This document shows positions 18,201-24,585 of a stretch of DNA of 64,000 nt, in pieces; the stretch's first letter is position 1, and the number at the start of each line of letters is the position of its first letter. Source of the DNA: Sphingobium yanoikuyae (GTDB taxonomy: Bacteria; Pseudomonadota; Alphaproteobacteria; Sphingomonadales; Sphingomonadaceae); NCBI RefSeq assembly GCF_034424525.1, contig NZ_CP139980.1:172892-236891 (forward strand). The letters are read 5' to 3'. Made by a program: the position numbers and the translations under genes. The notes beneath the pieces are model-generated. The model was given only the letters and a program-made list of their open reading frames with translations, had not been told where the DNA came from and searched no databases.

Positions 18201-18463
18201 TGCGACCCGTCATCATGACCGCGCTAGTCGCCAGCCTCGGCTTCGTGCCGATGGCGCTGGGCGAAGGCGCCGGCGCAGAGGTTCAAAAGCCTTTGGCGAC
18301 GGTCGTCATCGGCGGTCTGATCTCGGCGACGCTTCTTACGCTGTTCGTGCTGCCGACACTCTATGCCCGGTTCGGGCAGAAAGTGATCGAGAAACCCGAG
18401 CACTACAATGAGGAGCATGAAGGGGACGACCACGGTCAGACCTTCGTGAACAACTTGGCCTGA
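15218..18463 (+). CDS. czcA: CzcA-type heavy-metal RND efflux pump
   Basis: 1081 aa inner-membrane proton/metal antiporter with twelve predicted helices and two large periplasmic loops. Helix 4 contains DFGLIVDGAVIIVEN with Asp424, Asp430 and Glu437. This D...D...E pattern belongs to CzcA/CnrA-type (Zn, Co, Cd, Ni) pumps rather than CusA-type monovalent pumps. The C-terminal tail is acidic and contains several histidines. The family length is about 1060 aa. A 16-bp perfect hairpin follows its stop codon. Confidence 0.93.
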   Translation: MIARIVTWAVEKRWLVLLLTVIVAAIGAFSLYRLPIDAVPDITNNQVQINVRAPALSPELVEKQVSFPIETALAGTPGLEYTRSLSRNGFAQITAVFSDATDIYFARQQVGERLRGVQENLPDGVNPEMGPIATGLGEVYMYTVRLDHREDDKHKPGEPGQQPDGSYITPEGERLTTEEDKATYLRTAQDWIVTPLLKTTPGLAGVDSIGGYAKQFLVVPDVQKLASLGITLTDLGNALERNNTSVGGGFVNRNGEGLAVRSDALVRNASELARTVIATRNGVPITVEQVATVKTGQAIRMGSASENGTEVVVGTAIMRIGENSRIVSTAVAEKLKTINASLPPDVVIQPVLNRTELVNSTIKTVAKNLSEGAVLVIVVLFLLLGNFRAALIAALVIPITMMLTGFGMLRAGVSANLMSLGALDFGLIVDGAVIIVENALRRLAEQQHHEGRLLSVKERLATVAAAAREMIRPSVYGQAIIILVYVPLLTLTGVEGKTFGPMALTVIIALAFAFILSLTFVPAMIAIWLSKKVEEKDGRIITWLKKRYEPGLDRAMKRPTLTIGAGVGSLVVAALAFTTLGSVFLPQLDEGDLLIQSLRIPATSVQQSQAMQVPIERMMSKQPEVQFVYSKTGTAELAADPMPPNATDMFVILKPRKDWPDPELPKEELVSRIEGNLAKIPGNAYEITQPIQMRFNELIAGVRGDIAVKVFGDDFNQMNRTAEQIAAVLRRTQGAADVKVEQTTGLPMLDIRVNRDAMARLGVTAQDVQDTVTATIGGRTSGQIFEGDRRFPVVIRLSEAQRADIGLLQQVQVPVAGGGYVPLSSVAEIKVVDGPNQISRENGKRRVVVQANVRGRDVGSVVADAQAAIGSQLRLPAGTYLEWGGQFENLQSASERLKLVIPACFILILLLLYGALGSVRDAAIVFTGVPFALVGGVLLLFLRGMDFSISAAVGFIALSGIAVLNGLVMVSSIQDLIRSGMSREEAAHVGAMQRLRPVIMTALVASLGFVPMALGEGAGAEVQKPLATVVIGGLISATLLTLFVLPTLYARFGQKVIEKPEHYNEEHEGDDHGQTFVNNLA

Positions 18464-18465
18464 TG

Positions 18466-18500
18466 GATGGGCGGGGCGATCCGCGATCGCCCCGCCCATC
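18466..18500 (+). terminator. Strong hairpin after czcA
   Basis: Perfect 16-bp stem (GATGGGCGGGGCGATC pairing with its complement) with loop CGC. There is no U tract, and the next gene's ribosome-binding site follows within ten bases. It may therefore act as a partial terminator or protect the upstream mRNA end. Confidence 0.6.
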
Positions 18501-18516
18501 TCTGGGAGATGGGGAT

Positions 18517-19005
18517 ATGCCTCGCACCATAACCAGCTCGATGCTTCACGGCGGGCCACTGCGCATCTGGTCGGCACTCACCGATCCGGATCATCGCCGG
18601 GCGTGGAGTCCGCTCGTATTTCTCGATGATCCGTCCCGGCTCGGCGACACAGAATGCACCTTTGCGATCCAGGGCATCACCCGGCCAATTCGGACGCCAG
18701 CACGGATTGATCGATTCGATAAACCGCACGCCTTCGCTTGGTCCTGCGGCATCCCCTATCTGTTCACGCTCGAAGAGCGGTACGAGCTGGCGGGGGACGA
18801 TGGCGGCACCAGGCTAACGCATAGCTGCACGCTGCGCGGGGCGCTCTCCCTGCCGTTCGCGGCGATGATGTTGCGCCGCCTGCGATCCCTGATGGTCGAA
18901 TCTGACGATCGCCTCGCAACCTATCTCCGCTGGCGGGTAGGTCAGCCTGCCCGGGCTATCAATCGTCAGCGCGTCCCCTTCCGCTACAGGAGGAAGGCGC
19001 GATGA
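18517..19005 (+). CDS. SRPBCC-fold protein
   Basis: 162 aa protein of the polyketide-cyclase/START-like fold, recognised by the N-terminal pattern with RIWSALTDPDHRRAW and the late beta-strand/helix ending LRRLRSLMVESDDRL. Such proteins bind hydrophobic ligands; the ligand here is unknown. A Shine-Dalgarno (GGGAGATGGGG) points to Met 18517 rather than an earlier start overlapping the hairpin. The stop overlaps the next start by four bases, placing it in the metal operon. Confidence 0.65.
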   Translation: MPRTITSSMLHGGPLRIWSALTDPDHRRAWSPLVFLDDPSRLGDTECTFAIQGITRPIRTPARIDRFDKPHAFAWSCGIPYLFTLEERYELAGDDGGTRLTHSCTLRGALSLPFAAMMLRRLRSLMVESDDRLATYLRWRVGQPARAINRQRVPFRYRRKAR

Positions 19006-19379
19006 TGATGCACTGTAAGCGGGTGCTGCCCGCCGTCATCCTCGTTGTCGGGCTCGCGGCGTGCTCGGAAAGAAAGCCGCCAGCCCCGCCAACGGAGCAG
19101 CAGATCCATTCGTCCGACAGCGCCGTGGCGACCGGGGAAATGGGGCGGCATAGATATCGCTGTTCCGACGGGGAACCGCTGTTCGTCGATTACAAGGACA
19201 ACGGCCTGCAGATCGATTTGCGGCGCTCCAACGGGGGACCGCCGATGATGCTGACCGCGCCAGCGCAGGGCCTGCAATATGTCGGCGAAACAGCCACCGC
19301 GACCTTCAAGGGGTCGCAGCTCACCATCGTGGAAGGCGATGGCCGTACCCGGATCTGCGAGCGGGAAGGCACGCGATGA
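19002..19379 (+). CDS. MliC-like lipoprotein 1
   Basis: 125 aa putative lipoprotein: signal peptide with lipobox LAAC (Cys near residue 21), proline-rich linker, then a small beta domain. The domain begins YRCSDGEPLFVDYKDNG and ends with a paired cysteine (RICERE). This layout resembles the lysozyme-inhibitor MliC/PliC fold. AGGAGGAAGG precedes the start. In the metal operon it may have an envelope role; lysozyme inhibition itself is unproven. Confidence 0.6.
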   Translation: MMMHCKRVLPAVILVVGLAACSERKPPAPPTEQQIHSSDSAVATGEMGRHRYRCSDGEPLFVDYKDNGLQIDLRRSNGGPPMMLTAPAQGLQYVGETATATFKGSQLTIVEGDGRTRICEREGTR

Positions 19380-19840
19380 ACTGCCCTGCCTTCGAACGCC
19401 ACAGGGCGCTTCGTCGGAAGAGACCGATGTCTGACACGTCGATTTCAAATGTGACAACCTTGTGCGGCCTGAATCGGGCCGGTCTGGCGATCGCGCGCCT
19501 CGGCGTCGTTCTCGTCTCCGGGGCGGTTATAGGGGCGTGTAATCCAGCGCCGACCCAGCCTACCGAGCCGGCGCATGAAAAGCATCTGACGTCGAAACTA
19601 ATCGCGCAGCGCATCATGTACTGCGACGACGGCACACGCGCCGATGTCGACTTCATCGATGACGGCTTGAAAATGGCCGTCACCTGGCTGCCGAAGGGCA
19701 GGACCGAGATCCTGCGCGCGCAGCGAACCGGTGACGAGTTTCGCGGCGACCATTCGCGGGCTGTCGTGGCGGGCGGATCGATCGCGTTCACGCGACGCGG
19801 GAAGATCCGCGTCTGCCACCGAACCCCGGAGGAGTCCTAG
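19376..19840 (+). CDS. MliC-like lipoprotein 2
   Basis: 154 aa protein that repeats the design of its neighbour: hydrophobic signal, lipobox VIGAC, proline-rich linker, then a short beta domain from IMYCDDGTRADVDFIDDG to a closing cysteine (IRVCHR). It overlaps the first copy by four bases, so the pair looks like an old, diverged tandem duplication. A later start at MSDTS would give a more usual signal peptide, but the long n-region cannot be excluded. Confidence 0.58.
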   Translation: MNCPAFERHRALRRKRPMSDTSISNVTTLCGLNRAGLAIARLGVVLVSGAVIGACNPAPTQPTEPAHEKHLTSKLIAQRIMYCDDGTRADVDFIDDGLKMAVTWLPKGRTEILRAQRTGDEFRGDHSRAVVAGGSIAFTRRGKIRVCHRTPEES

Positions 19841-19843
19841 GAA

Positions 19844-20530
19844 ATGCAGGCACTGCTCTATACGCTTGCGCCTGTGCTGGCGGTCGTGCTCGGCGCGATT
19901 GTCGCGAGCCGCACCAAGTTGAAACCTGGCCTCGTGGCGGGCCTACAGCATCTCGCTGCCGGCGTCGTGTTCGCGGCGGCAGCGACCGAAATCCTGCCGC
20001 AGGTCAAGCATGAGGCATCGCCCAGCGCGACGTTGATCGGCGGGGCGGCGGGCGTCGCGACCATGCTGGGGCTCAAGGCTCTTGAGGCCCGCTTCAAGGG
20101 GCCGATGGCGCTACTCGCCGCGATCGGCATCGACATTCTGGTCGACGGCCTGGTGCTCGGCCTCGCTTTCGTGGCGGGCGAGAAGGCAGGTCTCCTGCTG
20201 ACGATCGCGCTCACTCTGGAAGTGTTATTTCTGGGACTGACGCTGACCGACGAGCTGGCGGAAACCTATCGCTCGCGCTTGCGCATCATCGTGATCGTCT
20301 CGGCATTGGCCCTGCTGCTGCCGATCGGCGCGCTCGCTGCCGTGCCGGTCGCCGCGCTGTCGCCGGTGATGATCGCCGGCTTCCTCAGCTTCGGGCTGAT
20401 GGCGCTGCTCTACCTCGTCACGGAGGAGTTGCTGGTCGAGGCGCACGAGAAACCCGACACCCCGCTCATCAGCTCGATGTTTTTCGTCGGCTTCCTGGCC
20501 CTGCTGACACTTGAGGAGATGATGGGATGA
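19844..20530 (+). CDS. ZIP-family metal transporter
   Basis: 228 aa inner-membrane protein with about eight predicted helices. Candidate metal ligands are QHLAAG in helix 2, DILVDGLVLG in helix 4 (the position of the HNxPEG motif) and EVLFLGLTLTDE in helix 5; several histidines of well-studied ZIPs are acidic or absent. GGAGGAGT lies before the ATG and the stop overlaps the next CDF gene. ZIP proteins normally import zinc or similar ions, which contrasts with the exporters around it; direction of transport is uncertain. Confidence 0.72.
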   Translation: MQALLYTLAPVLAVVLGAIVASRTKLKPGLVAGLQHLAAGVVFAAAATEILPQVKHEASPSATLIGGAAGVATMLGLKALEARFKGPMALLAAIGIDILVDGLVLGLAFVAGEKAGLLLTIALTLEVLFLGLTLTDELAETYRSRLRIIVIVSALALLLPIGALAAVPVAALSPVMIAGFLSFGLMALLYLVTEELLVEAHEKPDTPLISSMFFVGFLALLTLEEMMG

Positions 20531-21135
20531 TCCCGGGCAACGACAACAATGGCGGGCAGGAGCGCCGCACACTGTGGATCGTCCTGCTGCTGAACGCGGC
20601 GATCGCTGCGGGCTTCTTCGTTTCCGGCTTCTTCGCGGACTCGAGCGCGCTGATCGCCAACGGCGTCGACAACCTGTCCGATACGGCTGTGTATGCGCTG
20701 AGCCTTGTGGCGCTCACCCGGGGCCAGACATGGAAGACACGCGCCGCGGTCGCTTCGGGCGTCATGCTGCTGATCTTCGCGGGCGGCATCTTGATCGATG
20801 TCGGACGGCGCTACGTGCAGGGCAGCGAGCCCATCGGACCTACCATGATGGTCATGTCCGCGATCGCCGGCGTCGTGAATTACCTCTGCCTGCGGCTGCT
20901 CCAGCGCCTCAAGGATCCGGACGTCAATCTCCGGGCCGCAACCACCTTCAGCTTCAACGACTTCATTTCCAACGGCGGCATCCTGATCGCCGGCGTGCTG
21001 GTGCTGTGGTTGGGTACCAATTGGCCGGACCTGCTGGTCGGCTTCGCCACCGCCATCATCGCCATCAAGGGCGGTGTCGAAATCCTGCGCGACGCGCGCG
21101 CCGAAACCAAGAAAAGCGAAAGGAGGTCGTCATGA
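20527..21135 (+). CDS. Cation diffusion facilitator carrier, second short form
   Basis: 202 aa, six predicted helices, no cytoplasmic C-terminal domain. Helix 2 has NGVDNLSDT and helix 5 FSFNDFISNGG, the two halves of the metal site. It is a diverged relative of the CDF carrier at 9735-10361, sharing its short build. Both ends overlap neighbours by four bases (ATGA), so it is translated with the ZIP carrier and the P1B ATPase. Confidence 0.8.
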   Translation: MIPGNDNNGGQERRTLWIVLLLNAAIAAGFFVSGFFADSSALIANGVDNLSDTAVYALSLVALTRGQTWKTRAAVASGVMLLIFAGGILIDVGRRYVQGSEPIGPTMMVMSAIAGVVNYLCLRLLQRLKDPDVNLRAATTFSFNDFISNGGILIAGVLVLWLGTNWPDLLVGFATAIIAIKGGVEILRDARAETKKSERRSS

Positions 21136-23633
21136 ACGACAAGCTCGAACTCGACATTCCAGTGTTGTTGCCGGACCTTCCTGACGCGGCCGATGCCTGC
21201 CTGGACCGTCTCGTATCAACCCTGTCAAAGCGCGAAGGTGTCGAGCGGGCGCATGTGATCTGTCTCGACGGCAACACGCCAGCGGCGCTGTGCATCCATT
21301 TCGATGCCGCCAAGCTGCCGCTGCCACGGTTGCGCGAAATGGTGCGCGCCGCAGGTGCCGAAATCACCGAGCGCTACGGCCATGCGATCTGGCAGGTGAC
21401 GGGGATCAACCACGAACGTCGGGCGCGCACGGTCAGCGATGCGCTGTGCGCCTTGCCCGGCGTGGTCCAGGCAAGCGCCAGCACCAGCGGGTCTGTCCGG
21501 GTCGAATATGATCGCCGCGAAACCACCGAAGAGGAGGTGCGCGCTGCGCTTCGCAAGCTGAAGGTGAGGGTGGGCAAGCGGGTCGCTGCCGATGAACATG
21601 CCGGCCACGACCACGGCCCCGGGGGCCACGGCGCGGGCGAAGAGAAGCACGGCCCCGGCGATGGCCACGACCATAGCCACGCCGAATTTCTCGGCCCCAA
21701 TACCGAGCTGATCTTCGCGCTCGCCTGTGGCGCGCTGCTGGGGATCGGCTACGCGATCGAGAGGCTGGTCGCTGGCGCGCCCGAATGGCTGCCGACCGCC
21801 TGCTATATCGCAGCCTATTTCTTCGGCGGATTCTTCACGCTGCGCGAGGCGATCGACAACCTCCGGATGAAGAAGTTCGAGATCGACACGCTGATGTTGG
21901 TCGCTGCGGCCGGCGCCGCTGCGCTGGGCGCATGGGCCGAAGGTGCGCTGCTGCTGTTCCTGTTCAGCCTCGGCCATGCGCTTGAGCATTATGCAATGGG
22001 CCGCGCCAAGAAGGCGATCGAGGCGCTGGCGAAGCTCGCGCCCGAAACCGCGACCGTGCGACGCGGCGGGCAGACCAGCGAAATCCCGGTCGAGCAGATG
22101 GTCGTCGGGGACATTGCCATCGTCCGCCCGAACGAGCGCCTGCCTGCCGACGGCTTCGTCATCAAGGGCACCAGCGCGATCAACCAGGCCCCGGTCACGG
22201 GTGAAAGCATCCCGGTCGACAAGGTGCCGGTCGCAGATGCCGCAGCGGCACGCGCCAAGCCCGATGCAGTCGACGCGGAAAGCCGGGTTTTTGCTGGTAC
22301 GATCAACGGCGGCGGCGCGATCGAGATCGAGGTGACACGCCGTTCCAATGAAAGCGCGCTTGCCAAGGTCGTGAAGATGGTGAGCGAAGCGGAGACGCAG
22401 AAGTCGCCGACGCAGCGCTTCACCGACCGGTTCGAACGGATCTTCGTGCCCGCCGTCCTGGTCCTGTCAGTGCTCCTGCTGTTCGCATGGGTGGTCGTCG
22501 ACGAGCCGTTCCGCGACAGCTTCTATCGCGCGATGGCGGTGCTGGTGGCGGCAAGCCCGTGCGCGCTCGCGATCGCAACGCCGAGCGCGGTCCTGTCGGG
22601 CGTTGCCCGTGCAGCGCGGGGCGGCGTGCTCGTGAAGGGCGGTGCACCGCTCGAAAACCTCGGGTCGCTCAAAGCGATCGCTTTCGACAAGACGGGCACG
22701 CTGACCGAAGGTCGTCCGCGCATCACTGATGTCGTGCCCGTCGATGGCGCCGATGAAGGCGAGTTGCTGGCGCTGGCTGTCGCCGTCGAAGCGTTGAGCG
22801 ACCATCCCCTGGCCCAAGCGATCGTCAAGGACGGCCGCGAACGTCTGAACGATCGTGCGGTGCCGACTGCCGGCGACCTCAAGAGCCTGACCGGTCGGGG
22901 CGTCACCGCGAGCGTGGATGGCGAGACGGTGTGGATCGGCAAGGCCGAGATGTTCGGAAGTGAGGGCATTCCGGCGCTGGGGCAGGGCGCGCAGGACGCA
23001 ATCGCGAAGCTGCGCGAGAACGGCCGCACGACAATGGTGGTCCGCAAGGGGGACCGCGACCTGGGCGCGATCGGCCTGATGGACACGCCTCGCGAAGCTG
23101 CCAAGACCGCGTTGCGTCGGCTGCACGAGATGGGCGTGTCGCGGATGATAATGATCTCCGGCGATCACCAGAAAGTCGCCGAAGCGATCGCCGACGAAGT
23201 CGGGATCGACGAAGCGTGGGGCGACCTCATGCCCGAAGACAAGGTTGCCGCGATCAAGAAGCTCGCCGGCGAAGACAAGGTCGCGATGGTGGGCGACGGC
23301 GTGAACGATGCGCCGGCGATGGCAAGCGCCACGGTCGGCATCGCGATGGGCGCGGCGGGGTCGGACGTTGCGCTGGAGACAGCCGACGTGGCGCTGATGG
23401 CCGACGATCTGGCGCACCTGCCATTCGCAGTCGGTCTTAGCCGCCATACCCGTGGAATCATCCGGCAGAACGTCTTCGTCAGCCTGGGTGTCGTCGCCTT
23501 CCTGGTGCCTGCTACCATCCTCGGCCTCGGCATTGGGCCAGCGGTGGCGGTTCATGAGGGATCGACGCTGCTCGTCGTCATCAATGCGCTCAGGCTGCTC
23601 GCCTACCGCGATCCGGCAGGGAAGGCGGCATGA
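21132..23633 (+). CDS. P1B-4-type metal-transporting ATPase (Co/Zn/Fe class)
   Basis: 833 aa heavy-metal P-type ATPase. The N-terminus holds two HMA-like folds without CxxC, then a His/Gly-rich loop (about residues 155-180). The phosphorylation motif is DKTGTLTEGRP (Asp519) and the hinge GDGVNDAP. Helix 6 has SPC (about residue 475) instead of CPC, and the last helix has HEGST (about residue 808). SPC with HEGST defines class P1B-4, seen in CoaT, CtpD and CzcP, rather than the ZntA class. Export of cobalt, zinc or iron is expected. It overlaps its upstream and downstream genes. Confidence 0.9.
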   Translation: MNDKLELDIPVLLPDLPDAADACLDRLVSTLSKREGVERAHVICLDGNTPAALCIHFDAAKLPLPRLREMVRAAGAEITERYGHAIWQVTGINHERRARTVSDALCALPGVVQASASTSGSVRVEYDRRETTEEEVRAALRKLKVRVGKRVAADEHAGHDHGPGGHGAGEEKHGPGDGHDHSHAEFLGPNTELIFALACGALLGIGYAIERLVAGAPEWLPTACYIAAYFFGGFFTLREAIDNLRMKKFEIDTLMLVAAAGAAALGAWAEGALLLFLFSLGHALEHYAMGRAKKAIEALAKLAPETATVRRGGQTSEIPVEQMVVGDIAIVRPNERLPADGFVIKGTSAINQAPVTGESIPVDKVPVADAAAARAKPDAVDAESRVFAGTINGGGAIEIEVTRRSNESALAKVVKMVSEAETQKSPTQRFTDRFERIFVPAVLVLSVLLLFAWVVVDEPFRDSFYRAMAVLVAASPCALAIATPSAVLSGVARAARGGVLVKGGAPLENLGSLKAIAFDKTGTLTEGRPRITDVVPVDGADEGELLALAVAVEALSDHPLAQAIVKDGRERLNDRAVPTAGDLKSLTGRGVTASVDGETVWIGKAEMFGSEGIPALGQGAQDAIAKLRENGRTTMVVRKGDRDLGAIGLMDTPREAAKTALRRLHEMGVSRMIMISGDHQKVAEAIADEVGIDEAWGDLMPEDKVAAIKKLAGEDKVAMVGDGVNDAPAMASATVGIAMGAAGSDVALETADVALMADDLAHLPFAVGLSRHTRGIIRQNVFVSLGVVAFLVPATILGLGIGPAVAVHEGSTLLVVINALRLLAYRDPAGKAA

Positions 23634-24379
23634 AGTGGCTGATCGCCTTCGACCTCGACGGCACGCTTGCCGAGAGCAAGCGGCCGTTATCGGAGGATAT
23701 GGCCGCAATCCTCGCCCGATTGCTCGCCATCACGGATGTGGCGGTGATCTCGGGCGGGGACTGGCCGCAGTTCGAAAAGCAGATCGCCTCGCGCCTTCCT
23801 GCCGGCGTCGCGCTCGACCGTCTCTGGTTGATGCCGACCACAGGCACGAAACTCTATCGGTTCATCAATGGCGCTTGGCGCGCGGTCTATGCCGAACTGT
23901 TCGACGACGCGGAGAAGGCGAAGATCCGCACGGCCTTCGATCAGGCGCTGACCGATGCCGGTCTCGCCGACGAACGTATCTGGGGCGAACGGATCGAGGA
24001 CCGGGGCAGCCAGATCACCTTTTCGGGCCTGGGGCAGGCAGCGCCGCTGAAGGAAAAGGAAGCGTGGGATCCTGACCGAAAGAAGAGGACCGCGTTGCAG
24101 GCCACGTTGCGCGCGAAGCTGCCGGAGCTCTCGATCAATCTCGGTGGCACGACATCGATCGACGTGACCAGAGCAGGGATCGACAAGGGCTATGGCCTGA
24201 AGCGCCTGAGTGCCGAGAGCGGTGTCCCGCTCGACGGGATGCTGTTCATTGGGGATGCGATATTCCCCGGTGGGAATGACTATCCCGCTGCTGAAATCGG
24301 CCTCGACACAGTGAGGGTGCGCGACGTCGCGGAAACCACCGCCGTCGTGACCGCCATCATCGCGTGTCTGCACCGATAG
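23630..24379 (+). CDS. HAD-superfamily phosphatase resembling eukaryotic-type phosphomannomutase
   Basis: 249 aa HAD hydrolase of class IIB. Motif I is DLDGT (Asp8, Asp10) and motif IV is GDAIFPGGNDYPA; a cap domain lies between. The GDxxFPGGND motif and size match the PMM/SPP phosphatase group. It overlaps the ATPase stop by four bases and ends the operon. A sugar-phosphate phosphatase in a metal operon is unexpected. Its substrate and its link to metals are unknown. Confidence 0.75.
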   Translation: MKWLIAFDLDGTLAESKRPLSEDMAAILARLLAITDVAVISGGDWPQFEKQIASRLPAGVALDRLWLMPTTGTKLYRFINGAWRAVYAELFDDAEKAKIRTAFDQALTDAGLADERIWGERIEDRGSQITFSGLGQAAPLKEKEAWDPDRKKRTALQATLRAKLPELSINLGGTTSIDVTRAGIDKGYGLKRLSAESGVPLDGMLFIGDAIFPGGNDYPAAEIGLDTVRVRDVAETTAVVTAIIACLHR

Positions 24380-24547
24380 GATCAAGATACATGGTCGGCT
24401 CCATCGCGGAATGCCGCATTGTCAAAGCTCTGGCTTCTGTCGCTTAGGACAGCGCTTCCTAAAACGAAAAGAAGGCAATGTGCGCGTCTCCGCGAACAAA
24501 GCCTCCAGCGATCAATCTAAGAGATTCCGCCGCGCTTCTCAATCGTA

Positions 24548-24585
24548 GGGGGCGTTTGCGGGAGGGGGCGGAATCCTACGCTAAG
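24548..24585 (+). repeat. Left 38-bp inverted repeat of the Tn3-family element
   Basis: Identical to the reverse complement of 51151-51188 except at one base (TAAG against CAAG at the inner end). Confidence 0.92.

Noticed and set aside
20574..21131. Long N-terminal extension of the P1B ATPase frame
   Set aside because: It is the CDF gene read in another frame; the ATPase start at 21132 has the ATGA overlap and normal N-terminal domains.
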